Shown here piece after piece: positions 1 through 8,198 of a stretch of 64,000 nt of DNA. The stretch lies in assembly GCA_011523545.1 (NCBI GenBank), contig WTGN01000010.1:62001-126000 (forward strand). The letters run 5' to 3'. This DNA comes from Chloroflexota bacterium. Lineage in GTDB: Bacteria; Chloroflexota; Anaerolineae; Aggregatilineales; Phototrophicaceae. The translations under genes were made by a program, and so were the position numbers. The notes beneath the pieces were generated by a model. That model had not been told where the DNA came from, did not search any database, and worked only from the letters and a program-made list of their open reading frames with translations. Every line of letters begins with the position of its first letter. The stretch's first letter is position 1.

Positions 1-51
1 CAAGCAGCGCCTGGCTTAAACCGTTCCGAGGGGAATCGGCGGGAAACGATA

Positions 52-810
52 ATGTTTGAGGACAGATTTCAAGGGCAGGCCGCCATCGTAACCGGCGGCG
101 GCAGCGGGATTGGCCTGGCTGTCGGCTCACGCTTAGCGCGAGAAGGCGGCAGCGTCCTCTTGGCGGATAACGACGAGGCGGCGCTCGCGCGGGCCGAAGC
201 GGCAATGGGCGATGTCCCCGGCCGGGTCGAAACGATGCGGGCAGATATCAGCGAAGAGGCCGATGTGCGCGGCTTGGTTGAGTCCGCAGTAGACCGGTTT
301 GGCGGCTTGGATGTGGTCGTAAACAGCGCCGGCATCACGGGCGAGACCGGCACAAACATCCTGGATTATGATTTGGCGTCCTTCCGCGCAGTCCTTGATG
401 TCAATTTGATCGGTTCGTTTCTGGTCACAAAATACGCGCTGGAGGCGATGTTGCCGCGCGGCTATGGGCGCATCTTGCTGCTCGCCTCCATCGCCGGCAA
501 AGAAGGCAATCCGGGCATGGCTGGCTACTCGGTTTCCAAAGCGGGCGTCATCGGCCTGGCCAAGGCCATCGGCAAGGAATACGCCCATACGGCGATCACG
601 GTCAACGCGCTCGCCCCGGCCCTCATCGCCACCCCGCTGATCTTGGGCGCGGCTGAAGAATCGCTCAGTTATATGACCAGCAGAATCCCGATGGGGCGCT
701 TGGGAACCGTAGAAGAAGCGGCGGCCCTCGCCTGCTGGATTGTCTCCCGCGAAGCCTCGTTCAACACCGGCGCTGTGTTTGATCTTTCCGGCGGCCGCGC
801 GACCTATTAG
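52..810 (+). CDS. SDR family NAD(P)-dependent oxidoreductase
   Basis: A 252-residue classical short-chain dehydrogenase/reductase. The Rossmann glycine motif VTGGGSGIG is at residues 13-21, an NSAG motif near residue 90 and the catalytic YSVSK (Tyr/Lys) near residue 158. The C-terminal segment ending FDLSGGRATY is typical of the family. It probably oxidises or reduces a sugar, polyol or 3-oxo substrate in the cytoplasm; the substrate cannot be read from sequence. It starts just inside the left edge, so its upstream operon partners are not visible. It converges on the Gfo/Idh gene at 1027-2076. The family is certain, the specific activity unknown. Confidence 0.9.
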   Translation: MFEDRFQGQAAIVTGGGSGIGLAVGSRLAREGGSVLLADNDEAALARAEAAMGDVPGRVETMRADISEEADVRGLVESAVDRFGGLDVVVNSAGITGETGTNILDYDLASFRAVLDVNLIGSFLVTKYALEAMLPRGYGRILLLASIAGKEGNPGMAGYSVSKAGVIGLAKAIGKEYAHTAITVNALAPALIATPLILGAAEESLSYMTSRIPMGRLGTVEEAAALACWIVSREASFNTGAVFDLSGGRATY

Positions 811-1026
811 ACGCGCTCGGATTCCTGCAAGAACGGCCTCATCGGCAGGACAATCCAATCAAGTCATTTGCCAGCGAGGATCAAAAGCGAAAGTTGCCTG
901 TTCTTCCTGTTCTTTACCTCTTTATCGTGAAATAGCAAACGGGCGCTCATGGCTCTGCGCCGTAGGGCTGCGTCTGCGCGCCCCTCTGCGCCTGCCTGCA
1001 TTCCGATGTAGTGAATCTACTTGTGC

Positions 1027-2076
1027 TTATCGACGCAGGTCAACCGGCTCCCCCGACGCCACCGATTCATTCACCGCCATCGCCAGGGCCAGCGCCTTGA
1101 GGCCGGCGTCGGCATCGCTTTCCGGCTGCGCGCCAGTGCGAACGGCGTTGACGAATGTTTCAATGGCGTAGCGCACGATGAGCGTGCGCAGCGGCGGGTT
1201 GGGCCAGTGTTGGCGCGTCGGCTCGCCTTTGTCGTCGAAACGCCCCCAAGTCAGCGTGTCATACATGTGGTCGATGCCGGTCACCAGCGCTTGCCCGGTC
1301 TCGGCATAAACATCAAGCCAGGTGGGTGTGCGCAGCGCATCGGCCCCCAAAGCGCCGCCCGTCACCGAAGCGACGGCCCCGCTCTCGAAGCGGATATTGG
1401 CGACGATGCCATCGGGCAAGCTGGCTGACGCGCCATGGAAATTGGCGCCGAATGCGTGCAGTGAAACCGGCGCCCCCAGCAGATAAGAAATCGTATCGAA
1501 GACATGGCAGGTATTTTCGTTGACGACGCCGTTGCCGTTGTCCGGATCCCACATCCAGTGCGCAGGCATTTTCGCCGGCGCCGCCCCCATGACGATCTCG
1601 GCGTTGACGACCAAGGGGCGCCCGATCGGTCCGTCGTCAAGCAGTGCCTTGAGCGCGATGATTGGCGGAAAATAACGCAGCGGGAACTCCACCATGTGCA
1701 GCAGCTTCGACCGGTGGATGACATCCGCCAGCGCGCGGCCATGGGCCATGTTCGTCCCCCAGGGCTTTTCCAGCAGGACGGGCAGCCCGCGCGCCGCCGC
1801 CGCTTCCACTAATGGCAGCCGCCATTTCGGCGATACGCATAGATCAACCGCGTCTATATCGGCATTGTTGATCATCTCGACGCCGTCCGTATAGGCATCG
1901 GCATCCAGGCTCTTGGCCCATTCAGTCAAGCTGATGTCGGGTCCAGGCAATTTGCCTTGATGATTATCGGCCACGGCGGCGATGGAAACGCCGTCAATCT
2001 CGGCGATGGCGCCGGCGTGCCACAGGCCGAGCCGCATGCCAACGATGCCCAAGCGGATTCCAGATTTGCTCGCCAT
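1027..2076 (-). CDS. Gfo/Idh/MocA family oxidoreductase
   Basis: A 349-residue NAD(P)-dependent sugar oxidoreductase of the glucose-fructose oxidoreductase / inositol dehydrogenase family. The N-terminal Rossmann fold starts GIVGMRLG, and the family motif LLEKPWG (Lys of the EKP motif) is near residue 100. The C-terminal alpha/beta domain has the usual length. It is the last gene of a minus-strand operon that starts with the binding protein at 6572, so it probably acts on the sugar or cyclitol imported by that transporter, together with the TIM-barrel isomerase upstream. The substrate is not predictable. A GC-rich intergenic repeat separates it from the isomerase gene. Confidence 0.9.
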   Translation of the reverse strand: MASKSGIRLGIVGMRLGLWHAGAIAEIDGVSIAAVADNHQGKLPGPDISLTEWAKSLDADAYTDGVEMINNADIDAVDLCVSPKWRLPLVEAAAARGLPVLLEKPWGTNMAHGRALADVIHRSKLLHMVEFPLRYFPPIIALKALLDDGPIGRPLVVNAEIVMGAAPAKMPAHWMWDPDNGNGVVNENTCHVFDTISYLLGAPVSLHAFGANFHGASASLPDGIVANIRFESGAVASVTGGALGADALRTPTWLDVYAETGQALVTGIDHMYDTLTWGRFDDKGEPTRQHWPNPPLRTLIVRYAIETFVNAVRTGAQPESDADAGLKALALAMAVNESVASGEPVDLRR

Positions 2077-2123
2077 TTAGAAGTTCCTTTCCCGATTCAG
2101 TTAAATGCGCTTCGCTTTTTCGA

Positions 2124-2187
2124 CCCCATCCCCCGGCCCTCTCGCCATCTCTATGGCGAGCATCCCAGCGAGCTAGGGAAGGGGAGT
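2124..2187. repeat. GC-rich intergenic repeat, family B
   Basis: A copy of a recurring element that starts CCCCATCCCCCGGCCC, carries an inner hairpin (CGCCAT..ATGGCG) and ends in AGGGAAGGGGAG. Related copies lie at 10774-10820, 31428-31495, 40108-40153, 40232-40296, 41724-41790 and 46431-46472. It sits between two genes of one operon. Confidence 0.75.
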
Positions 2188-2192
2188 TGTCC

Positions 2193-3017
2193 TTAGACAA
2201 TCGTCACGCCGGCTTCCGCCGCACAATTCTTTATGTAAGCCATGGCCGCGGGCAGCTTGTCGAGCGGCGTGTGTTCAACGACCATATAGGTATCGGGCGG
2301 CAAATGCGCATCGACCAGTTGAATGATATCGGCGTAATTGAGGCAGCCTTCGCCGGCCGGGCACTCATCGATATGCAGATGCAAGGCGTCATGCATCACG
2401 ACATCCTTGGCATGGCAGGTCTCGATCAGCGCGCCCAGGTCTTCCACGCCTGCGCGAACATAGTCCGAGCTGTGCCAATAATGCTCATAGCGGATCATGT
2501 TGGCCGCGTCCAGGTTGAGCTTGACCGCCGGCGATTCAACCGCCTCGATCAGCTTGCGGCAGGCGTCCCAATCACAGAGCACGGTCGCGAAGTGGATTTC
2601 CAGCGTCACCAGCAGGCCGGCCGCTTCCGCCTCTTGCGCCAGCGGTTTCAGGTTGGACGCCGCTTCGAAAATCGCCGCGTCGCTGAAGTTATCCGGGTGG
2701 CCGCAAAAGCTGTGATTCGGGTTCTTGGTGCCGCCGCCGAGGATGATGCGGCGCGCGCCGATCTCCGCGGCCGCCGCCAGCGCATCGCGCGCGATTCGCT
2801 CCGTTTCCGCCGTCGGGCGCAGCGGATTCAAGGCCCAGGCGCCGACCTGCACGACCTCCAGGCCATTGTCAGCCAGTTGTCGCCGCCAATCGGCAATCGG
2901 CTGCTTGCGAACCTCGCTCACATCCATTAACAGTCCGGTGACGCCGTAGGTCTTTGCTTGTTCTATCAGACCGTTTGCGTCCAGCCCCAGTCCGCCGAGC
3001 CCAAGTCCTAGTCGCAT
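2193..3017 (-). CDS. Sugar phosphate isomerase/epimerase (TIM barrel)
   Basis: A 274-residue protein of the xylose-isomerase-like TIM-barrel (AP endonuclease family 2) superfamily. Barrel strands and acidic/His metal ligands typical of the family can be seen: the LEIHFATVL region, the LNLDAANM segment, CHAKDVVMHD and a late VVEHTPL. Members isomerise or epimerise keto-sugars, or dehydrate inosose, using a divalent metal. It lies 4 bp after the fused permease gene (stop at 3022) and is clearly in the same operon. With the Gfo/Idh enzyme downstream it resembles inositol or rare-sugar cassettes, but the substrate is an inference. Confidence 0.87.
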   Translation of the reverse strand: MRLGLGLGGLGLDANGLIEQAKTYGVTGLLMDVSEVRKQPIADWRRQLADNGLEVVQVGAWALNPLRPTAETERIARDALAAAAEIGARRIILGGGTKNPNHSFCGHPDNFSDAAIFEAASNLKPLAQEAEAAGLLVTLEIHFATVLCDWDACRKLIEAVESPAVKLNLDAANMIRYEHYWHSSDYVRAGVEDLGALIETCHAKDVVMHDALHLHIDECPAGEGCLNYADIIQLVDAHLPPDTYMVVEHTPLDKLPAAMAYIKNCAAEAGVTIV

Positions 3018-3021
3018 AGCA

Positions 3022-5013
3022 TCAGCCTTTCAGCGCGCCGCCCGTCAAGCCGGTCGCGATATATTTTTGCACGAAGAAGGTGAAGATGATAATCGGGAGC
3101 AGAATCAAACCGGCTGCGGCGAAGAGCCGGCCGAAGAGAATGGCGTAATCGGTGACATAGGTCAAGATTTCCACCGTGACCGTTTTAATCTGGTTGTTGC
3201 CCAAAATAATTGCGAAGAAGAATTCATTCCAGGCGCCGATGAAGTTGAAGACGGCGGTCGCGGCCAGGCCCGGCGCCGCCAGCGGCAAGGTCACGCGGAT
3301 GAAGGCGCCCAGGCGCGAGCTGCCGTCGACCATGGCCGCCTCTTCAAGATCGGCCGGAATATCCAGCAGGTAGCCGCGCATCATCCAAATCGAGAAGGGC
3401 AGGCCGAATGACAAGTAGGCGAGAGCCAGCCCATGGTAGGTGCCGAGCAAGCCCAGCTGGCGCCAGATGAGGAAGATCGGCAATATGAGCATGATGGGCG
3501 GCACCATGCGCGTGAAGAGCATGCTGATGAGCACAAGCTCCTTCCCGCGGAAGCGCAATCGCACCAGGGCGTAGGCAGCCAACATGCCCGCTGTGATATT
3601 GATCAGCGTCGTGCTGCCGCTTATGAGCACGCTGTTCAAAATATACTCGCGGAAGCGGCTCAGCGGCGGCTTGACGCCTTCCATCGATAACTCCGCTTCC
3701 GTTCCGTATTTCATGCCCAGGACCACTTCATAATTGTGCAGGGTCGGCGTGAAGATCCACTTGGGCGGGATCTTGAAGACATCGGGCGGCTCTTTGACCG
3801 AGCTGATGTAGATCCAGAAAACCGGCGACAGCGCAAATGCTACCCAGCCGCCGACGATGATCGACGCGATGACGACGCCCAGGCGCCGTCGTTCTCGCCG
3901 CCCGCCGGAAGCGACTTTGCCGCGCCGCAGCGCCCGCGCCGCCCGCGACATGGCTGCGCCGAGAGCGTCCGCCAGTATATCAATGAGCGCGACCGCGATG
4001 CGCATTGGCAGGTTGATGAGGTAGGCGATGCCTTGCCTCGCTTGCCGTATCGGCGGCCGCCCCAGAATTGAGCCTGACGAAGCGCCCAACTCCGGGTCCC
4101 CGCGCTCTAATTGCGTGAACAGGAAGACGACAATCCCCAAGGTGATGAAGAACAATAGGTAGGCGATGGCGGCGCTGAGGCCGATCTGACCGGCTTCAAA
4201 CATGCGCGCGTAGATGTGATAGGTCAGCGTCTCCGTCGCGCGCGCGGGCCCGCCCTTCGTCAGCGTGAACACCACATCAAATTCGCGCAGGAGTTGATAA
4301 GAGCGGAAGATGACGACGACCATGATGACCGGCCGCAGCATGGGAATGGTCAGGTAGCGCAGGGTCTGCCAGGACGAGGCGCCGTCGATCTGGGCCGATT
4401 CAAAAGGCTCGCGCGGCAGCGCCGCCAAGCCGGCGGACAGAACCAGCATCACAAAGGGCACGCCGCCCCAGGCGCTGATTGCGATCAAGGCGGGCAGCGC
4501 CAAATCCGGATTGTAGATCCAGTCGATAGGCTGGAAGCCCAAGAGACGGACGAAGTAATTGACGATGCCAAAATCATAATTGAGCATCGCCCGCCAAATC
4601 ACGCCGACGACGACCGGGGTCAGCATGAGCGGGATCACAATGAGCGTCCGCAGGATGCCGCGCACAACGCCGATATAATCGATCAGAAGCGCCAAAGCGA
4701 AACCGACGAGGAACTGGAGGATCATCGCGCCGGCGGCGTAGGTGAGCGTGATGCGGACGCTGTGCCAGACCCGATGGTCATTCAGCACGCGGATGAAATT
4801 GCGCAGGCCGACAAAGTCGACATTCGGGCGCATCAAGTGGGCGTTGGTAAAGCTGAGGATAAAGCTGTAGACCAGCGGATAGACGAAGACAAAAGCCATG
4901 ATCAAGAGGGGAACGCCCAGACAGAGATACAGGGGCAGCAAGTCCTTCTTGACCAGGCGGAAACTTGATCGCCTGTTTGACTCGTGATCCATTGCGTTGG
5001 GGACTGCGGTCAT
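3022..5013 (-). CDS. Fused MalF-MalG-type ABC sugar transporter permease
   Basis: A single 663-residue reading frame holding both permeases of a CUT1 carbohydrate importer. The N-terminal half (about residues 22-305) is MalF-like, with its EAA loop from about Glu205 (ESAQIDGASSW, then LTIPMLRP). The C-terminal half (about 385-663) is MalG-like, with a second EAA loop from about Glu557 (EEAAMVDGSS, then VTLPLAAPGL). A basic, Arg/Ala-rich linker of about 75 residues joins them. Usual family members are separate proteins of about 280-310 residues. No stop or frameshift interrupts the frame, so the fusion looks genuine. It lies between the binding protein (5127-6572) and the isomerase. No ATPase gene is present. 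The ATG at 5013 lacks a clear Shine-Dalgarno sequence; Met8 (4992) is an alternative. Confidence 0.93.
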   Translation of the reverse strand: MTAVPNAMDHESNRRSSFRLVKKDLLPLYLCLGVPLLIMAFVFVYPLVYSFILSFTNAHLMRPNVDFVGLRNFIRVLNDHRVWHSVRITLTYAAGAMILQFLVGFALALLIDYIGVVRGILRTLIVIPLMLTPVVVGVIWRAMLNYDFGIVNYFVRLLGFQPIDWIYNPDLALPALIAISAWGGVPFVMLVLSAGLAALPREPFESAQIDGASSWQTLRYLTIPMLRPVIMVVVIFRSYQLLREFDVVFTLTKGGPARATETLTYHIYARMFEAGQIGLSAAIAYLLFFITLGIVVFLFTQLERGDPELGASSGSILGRPPIRQARQGIAYLINLPMRIAVALIDILADALGAAMSRAARALRRGKVASGGRRERRRLGVVIASIIVGGWVAFALSPVFWIYISSVKEPPDVFKIPPKWIFTPTLHNYEVVLGMKYGTEAELSMEGVKPPLSRFREYILNSVLISGSTTLINITAGMLAAYALVRLRFRGKELVLISMLFTRMVPPIMLILPIFLIWRQLGLLGTYHGLALAYLSFGLPFSIWMMRGYLLDIPADLEEAAMVDGSSRLGAFIRVTLPLAAPGLAATAVFNFIGAWNEFFFAIILGNNQIKTVTVEILTYVTDYAILFGRLFAAAGLILLPIIIFTFFVQKYIATGLTGGALKG

Positions 5014-5068
5014 TTTGATATGCAGTGCGGGCGACTAAGCGAGCCGCCCCTAGACTTGATCAATCTGT

Positions 5069-5131
5069 GTGTACGGGCGTGCCGGTGGCTCGCCCCCAGG
5101 GCATCACGGATTGTCGAGGGCGAGCCCTACA
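5069..5131. repeat. Intergenic hairpin repeat, family A
   Basis: A degenerate copy of the GGGCGA..TCGCCC hairpin family lies between the binding protein stop and the fused permease start. Two hairpin-like units flank a short spacer, and the right one ends in GGGCGAGCCCTAC at the very end of the binding-protein gene. Confidence 0.55.
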
Positions 5132-6572
5132 TGATGCCTTCGTCTTCCAGGAATTGCACCGCATCCGCCTGCGCCGCGTCCATCGCCGCCTGCGCGGATT
5201 CTTCGGCGCCGGTCAAGAAGGCTTGCAGGTTGGGCACCAGCATGTTGTTGGCGATGTAACCAAGCTGCGCCAATGTCGGCAGGATGGCGGCAGCGCCGAA
5301 GTTGGCGATCATCGAATCATATTGCCGGTGCGCGGCTAAAATCTCCGGATCGGTCAACAGGGACGCGCGCCCCGAGTGGCCGCCGCCGTAACGCACGTAG
5401 TCGTAGGCGATTTCCTTCGATGTATACCAGGCGGCATAGGAGAGGGCGGCTTCCTGGTTCTTGCTGAATTTCGATATGAAATTCGACCAGACGCCGGTCC
5501 ATACGCGCGGCGCGTTGTGCCCGATATTGGAATCCCAGGGATGCACGGTGAAGTCGAGCGTGTCGGCTGTGGTCGGCGATGCCCCGGGGTCGGTGAGCTC
5601 AACAGCGGCCGTATCCCACTGGATGGCGATCACCGTTTGTTCTTGCCGCAGCGTTTCGATGCCCTCCGGGTAGTTGTAACCCAGCGCCCCGGGTGAGACC
5701 AGCCCTTCGTCCATCCAGGCTTTTATCTTTTCAAGCGCGGCTACCGCTTCCGGCGTGTTGTATTGGGGCAGGCTGTCCGCGTCATACAGCGGCGCGCCCA
5801 TGGCGGCGGCGAAATTATAGACAGCGATAGGCGCGTTCGCCAAGAGGAGCACCAGCGGCCAGGTCTGATCCATGCCGTCATTGGCCAGGGCAGTCTTCAG
5901 TTTGCGGCAGGCGGCTTCCAATTCATCGAAGCTCCAGCCGGCGAGCGGGTCCGGCGCTGCGACATCGTATTTCTCGAACATATCGGCGCGATAGAACATC
6001 ATCTGCCCCGAGACATGCTGCGGCAGCGCCAGCAACTCGTCGTCCCAGGTCACCAGGCCGATCGAGCGCTCGGGGAAGTCGCCGATGTCATAGAGCTCGG
6101 AATTGATCAATTCCGGATTGTCGAACAGGTTGCTCATGGGCAGCCACCAGCCGGCGCCGGCGCCCGTCCAGAATGTGCCCAGGTGAATGGCGAGCACATC
6201 CCAGGCGTCCGACTCGGCCCGCATATTGGTCAAGCTGGTTTCATTCCAGACATCGCGGCCAATAATGTCGTAACGAACCGAGACTTTGCCCTGCGTGTAC
6301 GCGGTGAAGCGCTCGCCATTGCGGACGTGAGCGTTGATGTCGGGGCCGGCCATGCTGGCGACGACGATTTCTGTCTCGTCGAGACCGCCGCTGCTGGCTT
6401 TCGGCAGCAATTCCGGCGGCGGCTCGCGCAGAATCCGCTCATCCTGGGCGAAGGCCGACGCGCCCGGCAAATAGCGCGAGAGCATCGCCGACCCGAGGCC
6501 CGCGCCGCTCAGCCGCAGAAAATCACGGCGGCTCAGGCCCATTCTCAAATTTCTCATCTGCTTGGGGGTCAT
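5127..6572 (-). CDS. Extracellular sugar-binding protein with Tat-type signal
   Basis: A 481-residue solute-binding protein of the CUT1 ABC importer class. The N-terminus has a twin-arginine signal (SRRDFLRLSG, residues 14-23), then a hydrophobic stretch and AFAQDE as the likely cleavage region. The body has the family pattern, with FTVHPWDSNIGH and TSKEIAYDYV in the C-terminal lobe. It is first in an operon with the fused permease, isomerase and Gfo/Idh enzyme. A good promoter (6671-6699) and a perfect 16-bp palindrome (6701-6716) lie upstream. A Tat signal would mean export in folded form. The ligand is unknown, likely a mono- or oligosaccharide. Confidence 0.9.
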   Translation of the reverse strand: MTPKQMRNLRMGLSRRDFLRLSGAGLGSAMLSRYLPGASAFAQDERILREPPPELLPKASSGGLDETEIVVASMAGPDINAHVRNGERFTAYTQGKVSVRYDIIGRDVWNETSLTNMRAESDAWDVLAIHLGTFWTGAGAGWWLPMSNLFDNPELINSELYDIGDFPERSIGLVTWDDELLALPQHVSGQMMFYRADMFEKYDVAAPDPLAGWSFDELEAACRKLKTALANDGMDQTWPLVLLLANAPIAVYNFAAAMGAPLYDADSLPQYNTPEAVAALEKIKAWMDEGLVSPGALGYNYPEGIETLRQEQTVIAIQWDTAAVELTDPGASPTTADTLDFTVHPWDSNIGHNAPRVWTGVWSNFISKFSKNQEAALSYAAWYTSKEIAYDYVRYGGGHSGRASLLTDPEILAAHRQYDSMIANFGAAAILPTLAQLGYIANNMLVPNLQAFLTGAEESAQAAMDAAQADAVQFLEDEGIM

Positions 6573-6670
6573 GATAAATATCCTCCTAATTTCTCGAAAT
6601 CTCTTACAATCTTCAGTAATGTGCCGAACGCGCGGCAGGCCCGCTCATCCGCACCGCGCGCTTGCACCGG

Positions 6671-6699
6671 AATATAACATGCGCATAAGGTCGTGTCAA
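6671..6699 (-). promoter_or_regulatory. Sigma-70-type promoter for the 6572 operon
   Basis: On the minus strand the -35 box TTGACA (6694-6699) is followed after 17 bp by TATATT (6671-6676), a near-consensus vegetative promoter. It lies about 100 bp upstream of the binding-protein start. The palindrome at 6701-6716 abuts the -35 box. Confidence 0.75.
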
Positions 6700-6700
6700 A

Positions 6701-6716
6701 CGATTATCGATAATCG
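6701..6716. promoter_or_regulatory. Perfect palindromic operator CGATTATCGATAATCG
   Basis: This 16-bp sequence is its own reverse complement and sits one base upstream of the -35 box of the promoter at 6671-6699. Related sites occur at 7231-7244 (12 of 14 positions) and 41600-41613 (11 of 14). The GntR-family regulator at 8199 is the nearest candidate to bind it. Its position upstream of -35 could mean activation or repression. Confidence 0.65.
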
Positions 6717-6767
6717 CGCTGGCGCAGACGATGGATATTCTCTCTTGAGCGAACAATGTACGCCTTT

Positions 6768-6851
6768 ACCACAGAGGACACCGAGTTTTCATGAGGTCAC
6801 CGAGGAGCATTCTAGACCCATGACAATTAGGCCGATCCAGCGGCATTGTAG
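6768..6851 (-). repeat. Composite intergenic repeat, family C (inverted copy)
   Basis: Starts with a CACAGAGGACACCGAG module and continues, read on the minus strand, as a GCTGGAT..TAGAATGCTCCT module. Copies with the same module order are at 7062-7140 and 10681-10760 (minus), with partial ones at 51149-51205 and 57554-57600. Confidence 0.65.
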
Positions 6852-6913
6852 GCGTGAGCCTCTGCTCGACCATCAGCAGAACAATCTTCTGAATTCCAAC
6901 TTCATTGAGAGCG

Positions 6914-7059
6914 AGAACTGTAGCGGCGACTCTGTGAGTCGCCCTAAAGGTCGCGCTATGACGGGCACGGGCATTTGACACGCAGTTTCAACACCTGACA
7001 GCGAAAAACCAGCAAAATATGACTGGCAAAACGGGCGTCTCAGCGAGACGTCCCTACAG
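6914..7059. repeat. Two family-A hairpins
   Basis: GGCGACTCTGTGAGTCGCC at about 6922 and GGGCGTCTCAGCGAGACGTC at about 7033. Each forms a stem with a 3-nt loop. The arms differ in sequence between the two (GACTC/GAGTC and GTCTC/GAGAC) but remain complementary. Confidence 0.7.
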
Positions 7060-7061
7060 CG

Positions 7062-7140
7062 CTGCTGGATTGGCGTGCTATGCAATAGCATAGAATGATC
7101 CTCTGTGGCCTCATAGAAACTCGGTGAACTCGGTGGTGAA
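7062..7140 (+). repeat. Composite intergenic repeat, family C
   Basis: Begins GCTGCTGGATTGGCGTG, has a small ATGC..GCAT hairpin, continues TAGAATGATCCTCTGTGG and ends with an AACTCGGTGAACTCGGTGG direct repeat. It is the inverted counterpart of 6768-6851. Confidence 0.65.
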
Positions 7141-7201
7141 AAAACCCGCTCCTTGTTTGGATTGGCGCCGCGCTGTTTACGACGCCTCTCCCGCGCCTAA
7201 C

Positions 7202-7230
7202 TTGACGCAGGCAGCGCCTTACTATATACT
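7202..7230 (+). promoter_or_regulatory. Promoter for the SDR-GntR-cyclase run
   Basis: -35 TTGACG (7202-7207), 17-bp spacer, -10 TATACT (7225-7230). The likely transcription start is near 7237, which argues that the SDR begins at the ATG at 7295 rather than at in-frame start codons further upstream. Confidence 0.72.
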
Positions 7231-7244
7231 CGATTATCGATTAC
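7231..7244. promoter_or_regulatory. Operator-like CGATTATCGATTAC overlapping transcription start
   Basis: Matches the palindrome at 6701-6716 in 12 of 14 positions and directly follows the -10 box, the classical place for a repressor to block transcription. It would put the SDR and the GntR regulator gene itself under the same control as the divergent transporter operon. Confidence 0.6.
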
Positions 7245-7294
7245 TAGGATACGCGTATGACCGGCAAGCATGTGATATCGTCCTGGATGCTCCT

Positions 7295-8098
7295 ATGATT
7301 TCGTCGCAGGAACCCATCTATGAAGGGCGCATCGCCGACAGCTTCAGGCTGGATGGCCAGGTGGCGCTGGTGGCCGGCGGTTATGGCGGCATCGGCGCGG
7401 CGCTCAGCCTCGGCTTGGCGCAGCAAGGCGCCGCTGTCGTAGTTGCCGGGCGCTCGCTTGAGAAGAGCCTTGCGCTCGCCGAGCAGCTTTCAGCGGGCGG
7501 GTTCACGGCGCTTGGCTTGCGCTTCGACATCAAGCAGGCCGACGAGATCAGCCGCCTGGTCGATGATGCTCTGCGCGAGTATGGCCGCCTCGATATCATG
7601 GTCAATTGCGTTGGCACTCATATCGAAAAACCGGCGGAAGCATTGACGGCGGAGGACTGGGACCAGGTGCATGACACCAACCTGCGCGGCGCCTTTCTGC
7701 TGTCGCAGGCGGCCGGCCGCCAGATGATCAAGCAGCAGGGCGGCAAGCAGATTCACATTTCCTCGGTGCGCAGCCTACTGGGCATCAGCCGCGGTTTCGC
7801 CGCCTATACCAGTAGCAAAGCCGGCATGAATCTGCTGGTCAAGCAGTTGGCGACTGAATGGGCGCAGTATACTATCAACGTCAACGGGATCGCGCCAACC
7901 TTCATCCGTACGGAATTGGTGCGCCACTATCTCGAAGACGAGGACTTCTACAATGCCTTGGTCGGGCGGATTCCTTTGACCCGGGTGGGCGAGCCGCTGG
8001 ATATCGTCGGCGCGACAGTTTTCCTCGCGTCGCCGGCGGCCGACTTCATCACCGGGCAGATCTTGTTCATCGATGGCGGCGTCACCGCTACACAATAG
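7295..8098 (+). CDS. SDR family oxidoreductase
   Basis: A 267-residue classical SDR from the ATG at 7295. The Rossmann motif appears as VAGGYGGIG (normally TGGxxGIG), with NCVGTHIE, the catalytic YTSSKAG (Tyr/Lys) and NGIAP segments. The C-terminal GQILFIDGGV is typical. The family resembles gluconate 5-dehydrogenase / 2-deoxy-gluconate dehydrogenase-like enzymes of sugar-acid metabolism, but the substrate is not established. A longer in-frame start at 7124 lies upstream of the predicted promoter and is disfavoured. The gene heads a rightward run with the GntR regulator, cyclase, SDR and isomerase genes. Confidence 0.88.
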   Translation: MISSQEPIYEGRIADSFRLDGQVALVAGGYGGIGAALSLGLAQQGAAVVVAGRSLEKSLALAEQLSAGGFTALGLRFDIKQADEISRLVDDALREYGRLDIMVNCVGTHIEKPAEALTAEDWDQVHDTNLRGAFLLSQAAGRQMIKQQGGKQIHISSVRSLLGISRGFAAYTSSKAGMNLLVKQLATEWAQYTINVNGIAPTFIRTELVRHYLEDEDFYNALVGRIPLTRVGEPLDIVGATVFLASPAADFITGQILFIDGGVTATQ

Positions 8099-8198
8099 CG
8101 CCTGGCTCAAGATGCCGGGCCGCTGATGGCCCCGGCCGCGCCATTCGCCAGCGGATGACCATCGAGCGCGATTAGACGGCAGCGAAACGGGAGCATGA

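Larger units (their letters stand above)
6573..7201. other. Divergent intergenic region carrying repeats, no gene
   Basis: About 630 bp without a convincing coding sequence. It holds the promoter and operator for the leftward operon, then an inverted pair of composite repeats (6768-6851 and 7062-7140) enclosing family-A hairpins at about 6914-6976 and 7028-7059. Short reading frames here are made of repeat sequence. Confidence 0.7.

Noticed and set aside
4216..4968. Long open frame antisense to the fused permease
   Set aside because: Its amino acid composition (Asp/Gln/His-rich, no family pattern) is that of a shadow of the high-GC permease gene on the other strand.
7124..7294. Longer N-terminus for the SDR at 7295
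   Set aside because: This stretch contains a good promoter and operator and encodes no SDR-like sequence.
6573..7294. An insertion sequence in the repeat-rich divergent region
   Set aside because: Inverted composite repeats are present but there is no transposase or coding capacity between them.
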